Shown here piece by piece: positions 60,073-64,000 of a stretch of DNA of 64,000 bases; within the stretch, counting starts at the first letter, position 1; the number at the start of each line of letters is the position of its first letter. Where the stretch lies: the NCBI GenBank assembly GCA_049274895.1, contig JBASTM010000011.1, positions 1 through 64,000 on the forward strand, read 5' to 3'. The translations under genes were made by a program, and so were the position numbers. Origin of the DNA: JACQLN01 sp049274895. GTDB taxonomy: Bacteria; Patescibacteriota; Minisyncoccia; JACQLN01. Below the pieces are notes generated by a model. The model searched no databases and had not been told where the DNA came from. It worked only from the letters and a program-made list of their open reading frames with translations.

Positions 60073-60939
60073 GTAGTGTTTCTTGTACCAGCTTACCGTC
60101 CGTTTCATTCCCGCCTCCAATGGGGTAAACTTAAACTTGCCGATCCACTTATACAATGTACTCGTATCTCCTTGTATGACTGCCTTTGAAGTCTCACCAG
60201 CTCTCATTGGTAAGAATTCAATCTTAGCTTTAAGTATATCTGCTATTAATTTTGCAACCTTGATCAACGGCTCGCCCTTACCACTACCGGAATCGATAAC
60301 TTCTGTGGCTACTTTATCCAATTCTAAAGCACGAACTAAAATCTCAGCTGTATCACCGGCGTAAACCAAGTCCACCAACTGACTGCCATCGCCGTAAACC
60401 TGAAGCGGTTGGCCTTGCAAAGCCCTGATTATAAAACTGGGCGCGAATTTGCGAACAGGCTTGAACTTCTGACCTTCTCCATACACATTAAAACCTCTGA
60501 CAACATTTATATGCGTGCCAAATTCTCGGTTATATAAAAAGGCAAAATCTTTGGCCGTCCTCTTAGTTATAGCATAAGGATTATGCCAAACATCGGGCAA
60601 GGTTATGTAAACGCATTTTTTGCCGTATTTTTTAACCGCTTCGAAAACGTTCAATGTTCCTAAAATATTGACTTCGTTGGTTTCGATAATATGTTGAAGT
60701 GTTTCGGCTGTACCTAAAATCCCAGCCAGATGTATTACCCCATCACATTCAAAAACAGCTTGATCCACGGCATTTTTGTCGCGAATATCGGCCACAAAAT
60801 TTTGAACCCCTGGTGCTGATTTAATAACCTTGCGATCGAAACTCACCACTTGGCAACCACGATCTAATAATTTTTGTATAACATGGCTACCGATAAAACC
60901 TTGGCCTCCCGTCACTAAAACTTTTTTTAAATTACTCAT
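60058..60939 (-). CDS. NAD-dependent sugar epimerase/dehydratase
   Basis: A 293-residue extended SDR: VLVTGGQGFIGSHVIQKLLD (NAD-binding), FVADIRDKNAVDQAVFECDG, GVIHLAGILG, catalytic YAITKRTAKDFA (YxxxK) and the later RGFNVYGEGQKFKPVRKFAP. Size and pattern fit UDP-glucose 4-epimerase-like enzymes. It makes or converts a nucleotide sugar for the GT4 transferases around it. It overlaps the GT4 gene upstream by 8 bp. Confidence 0.9.
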   Translation of the reverse strand: MSNLKKVLVTGGQGFIGSHVIQKLLDRGCQVVSFDRKVIKSAPGVQNFVADIRDKNAVDQAVFECDGVIHLAGILGTAETLQHIIETNEVNILGTLNVFEAVKKYGKKCVYITLPDVWHNPYAITKRTAKDFAFLYNREFGTHINVVRGFNVYGEGQKFKPVRKFAPSFIIRALQGQPLQVYGDGSQLVDLVYAGDTAEILVRALELDKVATEVIDSGSGKGEPLIKVAKLIADILKAKIEFLPMRAGETSKAVIQGDTSTLYKWIGKFKFTPLEAGMKRTVSWYKKHYKELI

Positions 60940-62062
60940 AATTTTTTTGAGTTAAAGCGTTTGTGAGCGCTTGATAATATAACTTTAAATAAACCTCTTT
61001 GGTAATAAAACCAACCGCCATGGCTAGCGATTGTTTTTTAAATATTGCCAGTTTACCCGCATCAGAAGCCAATTCTATCAATTTATCGGCCAATTGTCTA
61101 TAATCTCCAACCAGGACCACAAAACCATTTTTGCCGTTTATGATGGTTTCGCCGGCTGGGGCGACATCGGTCATCACGACCGGCAAACCCGAAGCCATAG
61201 CCTCCGCCGGCGAACGCGCCCCGCCTTCGTAATTAGAAGTTAATAAAAACAAGTCAGCTGTCCTGTAATAGGATATTATGTCATCCGACCAGTTTTCCAT
61301 GACAACATCCTCTTGTAATTTGAGGCCTAAGATCTGTGACTTAATATTTGTGTGTTCGGGACCAGAGCCGACAATAAGTAAAAGGGCTTGAGGGCATACC
61401 TTAACCACCTCGGCCATCGCTCTAATTGCCAAACCAATATTTTTTTCTCTGGCTAACCGGGTAGCCATAAGAATTATAAATCTGTCCGGGTATTTTCTGC
61501 GCAAGTCAATCTTGACCGCACCGGTTTTAAATCTCTCCATATCGTAAACTATAGGCAAAACTGTAATCTTGGAGCTTAGGACTTGAAGTTCGAAGCACAA
61601 AGAATCCTTGATGCGTTCCGAAACCACACGAAGCCCATCAGCCTTTTTAACCAACCACTTACCTAAAACGACTTTGATTTTGTTCCTTACGGACTCTTGT
61701 TGAAAATACAGACTCAAAAAATCTGTGTGGACCTGGAGTTGTAAGGGTAAATTAAACTTTTTCTTTAGTAAGTAAGCAATTAGACCAAGTTCAAACGGGT
61801 CCTGTGAGGTAATTACCAACCGGGAAATTGAAACACGGGGGAATTGAGAAATTAATTTAGCACCGGTTCTAAAGATTTTTATATAACCATTGGCCGGGTA
61901 AATAAAAACGTTTCCAAAATTTTGATTTTTGGTCTTTGATTTTTGGTTTTTAACAATAATATGTAGTTCCTCCACCAGCTTTCCGTAATCTCTCATCCTC
62001 TGCCGAACTTCCGATCCCTCAATAAATATATTCTCGTCGGTTGATAGCATTAAGACTTTCAT
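60932..62062 (-). CDS. GT4 glycosyltransferase
   Basis: A 376-residue GT4 enzyme. C-terminal domain: IILMATRLAREKNIGLAIRA, LLIVGSGPEHTNIKSQILGL and NYEGGARSPAEAMASGLPVV, with the donor-site E(x7)E-like segment. Two 7-bp-phased segments are inside the gene: the KNQKSKTKNQNF region near residue 38 and the HTNIKSQ region. It lies between the SDR and the methyltransferase at 62062, with which it shares one base. Confidence 0.92.
   Translation of the reverse strand: MKVLMLSTDENIFIEGSEVRQRMRDYGKLVEELHIIVKNQKSKTKNQNFGNVFIYPANGYIKIFRTGAKLISQFPRVSISRLVITSQDPFELGLIAYLLKKKFNLPLQLQVHTDFLSLYFQQESVRNKIKVVLGKWLVKKADGLRVVSERIKDSLCFELQVLSSKITVLPIVYDMERFKTGAVKIDLRRKYPDRFIILMATRLAREKNIGLAIRAMAEVVKVCPQALLLIVGSGPEHTNIKSQILGLKLQEDVVMENWSDDIISYYRTADLFLLTSNYEGGARSPAEAMASGLPVVMTDVAPAGETIINGKNGFVVLVGDYRQLADKLIELASDAGKLAIFKKQSLAMAVGFITKEVYLKLYYQALTNALTQKNYE
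61920..61954. repeat. Degenerate heptanucleotide repeat in GT4 gene
   Basis: Phase-7 units TTTTGAT, TTTTGGT, CTTTGAT, TTTTGGT, TTTTAAC. They encode KNQKSKTKNQ on the minus strand. Confidence 0.65.
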
Positions 62063-62712
62063 TATTTTTCCAAAACAAAAAACAACCTGTAACCGTCCAA
62101 GACCGGCCTGATGATTTTAATCTTCTTAAAATGACTTTTAAGTATCTTTTTAACCTTACCTAATCGCCAGTTATAACCGTCTATTTCCCAATAATGTTGC
62201 CCTGATATTTTTATGCCGCCGAATTTTAACGGTATCCTTAGAAACAAACTTAAAAGATTACTCCTTAAAAAAGTCCTGATGCCGGGAAACTTAAAAATAA
62301 TTTCCCAACCGGTGGAACGGTACGGCAAAGAGATAACGGCGTATCGGGAACTGACACGCTTGATCTCCAAAAGATCTTTCTCAAACTCACCGAAAGGCAA
62401 GTGCTCCAGAACCTCAAAAGCGGTTACCACCCGAAAGGAATCGGCCCCGAAAGGCAACTCTCTTATATCAGCCACATGGTCGGGGTTGAGTTTAGGGTCA
62501 AAATCGCAGGTAACCACGCTAAAACCGGCCGTTTTTAAGCAATTAGAGGCCATCCCCGAACCCACACCCACCTCCAAAATGCCGTCTTTGGCCTTGTCTT
62601 TAACCAACTGCGAGACTAAGTCTATTTGATAAAAATACGAAATAAACCGTTCCAAGGTGTTGTACTTGGGCTTAAAATAATGCTCTTTGTTTTTTTGGGG
62701 TTTTAATTCCAT
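62062..62712 (-). CDS. Class I methyltransferase
   Basis: A 216-residue SAM methyltransferase: ILEVGVGSGMASNCLKTAGF (motif I), TCDFDPKLNPDHVADIRELP and VVTAFEVLEHLPFGEFEKDL. The C-terminal KISGQHYWEIDGYNWRLGKV is a substrate-side segment. It overlaps the downstream GT4 gene by one base and the upstream GT4 fusion by 10 bp. Confidence 0.88.
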   Translation of the reverse strand: MELKPQKNKEHYFKPKYNTLERFISYFYQIDLVSQLVKDKAKDGILEVGVGSGMASNCLKTAGFSVVTCDFDPKLNPDHVADIRELPFGADSFRVVTAFEVLEHLPFGEFEKDLLEIKRVSSRYAVISLPYRSTGWEIIFKFPGIRTFLRSNLLSLFLRIPLKFGGIKISGQHYWEIDGYNWRLGKVKKILKSHFKKIKIIRPVLDGYRLFFVLEK

Positions 62713-64000
62713 TTTTGAATCAAATTTACCAGCTCTCGAATCGTGTTTTCTATAGAGAATTTTTGAGCTTTGGTTTTGGCTTTTTCAGAAATACTCTCTC
62801 TAAAATTTTTATCTTTACCCAGCTTATCTATGGCATCCAAAAATTGTTTTTTATCGTTCGGCTCCACCAATATGCCATCCACTCCGTTTTCTATAATCTC
62901 CGAAAGATTGCCGATATTGGTGGCAATAACCGGCAAACCCACACTCATCGCTTCTACTATTTGAAATGAAAAACTTTCAAAGTGGGTGTTAAGAACGAAT
63001 ACCTCGGCTTCTTGTAATTTCCGCATGAGTTCTTCTCTTGGAATCTGACCCAAAAGTTCCACCCGATCTTGTAATTTGAGATTTGAGATTTGAGATTTGA
63101 GATTGGTATGCTCCGGTCCATCTCCGGCGATAACTAATTTCCACTCCGGCAAGTCCCGCATCAATTCTACCAAAAAACCAAAACCCTTCCACGGCACCAA
63201 TCTCCCAGCCGATATGATAACTTTTGGTTTAGAGTGAGTAGCTGGTAGTGAGTAGCTGGTAGTCAAGTCTATACCATTATAGATAACCTTAATCTTGTTG
63301 GGATTTCTGACCCATTTTGAAACCAACTGTCGAAAATACTTACTGGGCGTAATTACTATATTGGCTTGATCCACCACAAACCTTTGAACCCAACGCAAAA
63401 ACTCCACTTTCCAGCCGTATTGTTTGTTTTGAAAATCGTCTATGGAATCTTTGACTCCGAAACGCTGGGTTGATTGCTCCCAAACGTAATCGCCCGGTAC
63501 TCTTATTATAAACTTTTTCCGGCATAATTTGGCGGCGAGAAGCGACGGCAAGCCGACGCTGATGGTGTCTTGGGCTAAAACCCAATCGTGCCCGGGGCAC
63601 AACCGTAACGATTTTATAAAATAAAAAAAATGGCGCAGCCCTTTCGGCCAGTTTCTGACGGCCCGAAACGGCAACACGGTTACGCTAATACCGCATTGAG
63701 GCAGCTCTCGCTCCAATAAAGCGGCGTAAGTGGCCGGACCGCCGACCTCCGGCGGATAAATGCCGGTGGCGAGCAATAGTTTTTTAGTGAGTAGTGAGTA
63801 GTGAGTAGTGAGTAAACCGAAAATTTTATTCATTTTATGGGCTATCGGATTCCAAGAATATTTTTCTTTAACCAGCTTCTGGCCATTCTCGGATAACCGG
63901 CGGGACAGCTCGGGATTGTTTGCTATTCTTGTTATCTTTTCGGCTAAATCTTTGGGATCATCAACTCGGCAAAATAGTCCATTGTCATCATCTTTAAGAA
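62703..64000 (-). CDS. Two GT4 modules fused in frame (right edge, partial)
   Basis: The reading frame runs open from the right edge to the stop at 62703. The first 55 codons in the window are the C-terminal end of one GT4 domain (DDDNGLFCRVDDPKDLAEKI and NGQKLVKEKYSWNPIAHK). After a linker FGLLTTHYSLLTKK, encoded by a 7-bp repeat, a full second GT4 domain follows: LLLATGIYPPEVGGPATYAA, VIISAGRLVPWKGFGFLVEL, GDGPEHTNLKSQISNLKLQD and FESFSFQIVEAMSVGLPVIA. An ATG at 63833 could be an internal start giving a 376-residue protein. Whether the cell uses a fusion or two proteins depends on the number of 7-bp units. The N-terminal part of the first module lies outside the window. Confidence 0.8.
   Translation of the reverse strand, partial: LKDDDNGLFCRVDDPKDLAEKITRIANNPELSRRLSENGQKLVKEKYSWNPIAHKMNKIFGLLTTHYSLLTKKLLLATGIYPPEVGGPATYAALLERELPQCGISVTVLPFRAVRNWPKGLRHFFYFIKSLRLCPGHDWVLAQDTISVGLPSLLAAKLCRKKFIIRVPGDYVWEQSTQRFGVKDSIDDFQNKQYGWKVEFLRWVQRFVVDQANIVITPSKYFRQLVSKWVRNPNKIKVIYNGIDLTTSYSLPATHSKPKVIISAGRLVPWKGFGFLVELMRDLPEWKLVIAGDGPEHTNLKSQISNLKLQDRVELLGQIPREELMRKLQEAEVFVLNTHFESFSFQIVEAMSVGLPVIATNIGNLSEIIENGVDGILVEPNDKKQFLDAIDKLGKDKNFRESISEKAKTKAQKFSIENTIRELVNLIQKWN
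63074..63101. repeat. Heptanucleotide repeat ATTTGAG x4 in GT4 gene
   Basis: Four perfect ATTTGAG units. They encode NLKSQISNLK in the loop between GPEHT and the following strand. Confidence 0.9.
63233..63260. repeat. 14-bp (2 x 7) repeat in GT4 gene
   Basis: AGTGAGTAGCTGGT twice, made of the heptamers AGTGAGT and AGCTGGT. The first heptamer is the same as the repeat at 63786-63813. Confidence 0.85.
63786..63813. repeat. Heptanucleotide repeat AGTGAGT x4 at GT4-GT4 junction
   Basis: Four perfect AGTGAGT units at the junction of the two GT4 modules. They encode THYSLLT-type residues without a stop in any minus-strand frame. Confidence 0.9.

Noticed and set aside
13296..63813. CRISPR array
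   Set aside because: The 7-bp and 14-bp tandem units have no spacers; no cas genes are present.

Overview
The window looks like a chromosome segment of a Patescibacteria (CPR, probably Parcubacteria-type) bacterium. This is inferred from the short intergenic gaps, many ATGA start/stop overlaps, a compact type IV pilus operon with a CheY-like protein inside it, a small zinc-ribbon-like bL28, near-perfect palindromic terminators, and the 7-bp-phased tandem repeats and dispersed AT-rich repeats often seen in that group. No rRNA gene, CRISPR array or insertion sequence was found. Assignment to the phylum rests on gene content and style, not on a phylogenetic marker comparison.

Layout. 1-297: tail of a low-complexity membrane protein, followed by four consecutive hairpins. 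599-9260 (minus strand): type IV pilus operon in the transcription order pilM, pilN, pilO, small membrane protein, pilB, response regulator, pilT, pilC, two pilins. Repeat elements sit in almost every gap. 9367-17279: housekeeping block with comF, fusA, rpsG, rpsL, a roughly 356-nt structured RNA that I cannot assign to a family (13948-14303, with its own promoter and terminator), an S2P-like protease, rpmB, tRNA-Pro(GGG), a sugar isomerase and a DUF378 protein. 17395-64000: a cell-surface polysaccharide locus of about 46 kb, almost all on the minus strand.

The polysaccharide locus holds an initiating sugar-phosphate transferase, a peptidoglycan-binding repeat protein, an O-antigen-ligase-like protein, a nonulosonate (sialic/legionaminic-type) module with one NeuC-like, two NeuB-like and two CMP-sugar synthetase-like proteins, a nucleotide-sugar dehydrogenase carrying CBS domains, a methyltransferase/GT2 fusion, a sulfotransferase, a deacetylase, a B12-type radical SAM protein, a GHMP sugar kinase, two GT-C-like membrane proteins, four paralogous GT-B-like proteins, several GT4 transferases and methyltransferases, an AsnB-like amidotransferase, a Wzx-like flippase and an SDR epimerase. 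Together these could build, decorate and export a surface glycan containing nonulosonate, methyl, amide and sulfate groups.

The most striking gene is at 47934-50726. It is a single 930-residue protein with a pyruvate kinase module (lacking the usual C-terminal domain), an ATP sulfurylase and an APS kinase. It could make PAPS for the sulfotransferase while recycling ADP with phosphoenolpyruvate. The second is the unassigned structured RNA beside the str operon. The third is a set of heptanucleotide-phased repeats inside glycosyltransferase genes, including one at the junction of two in-frame-fused GT4 modules at the right edge.
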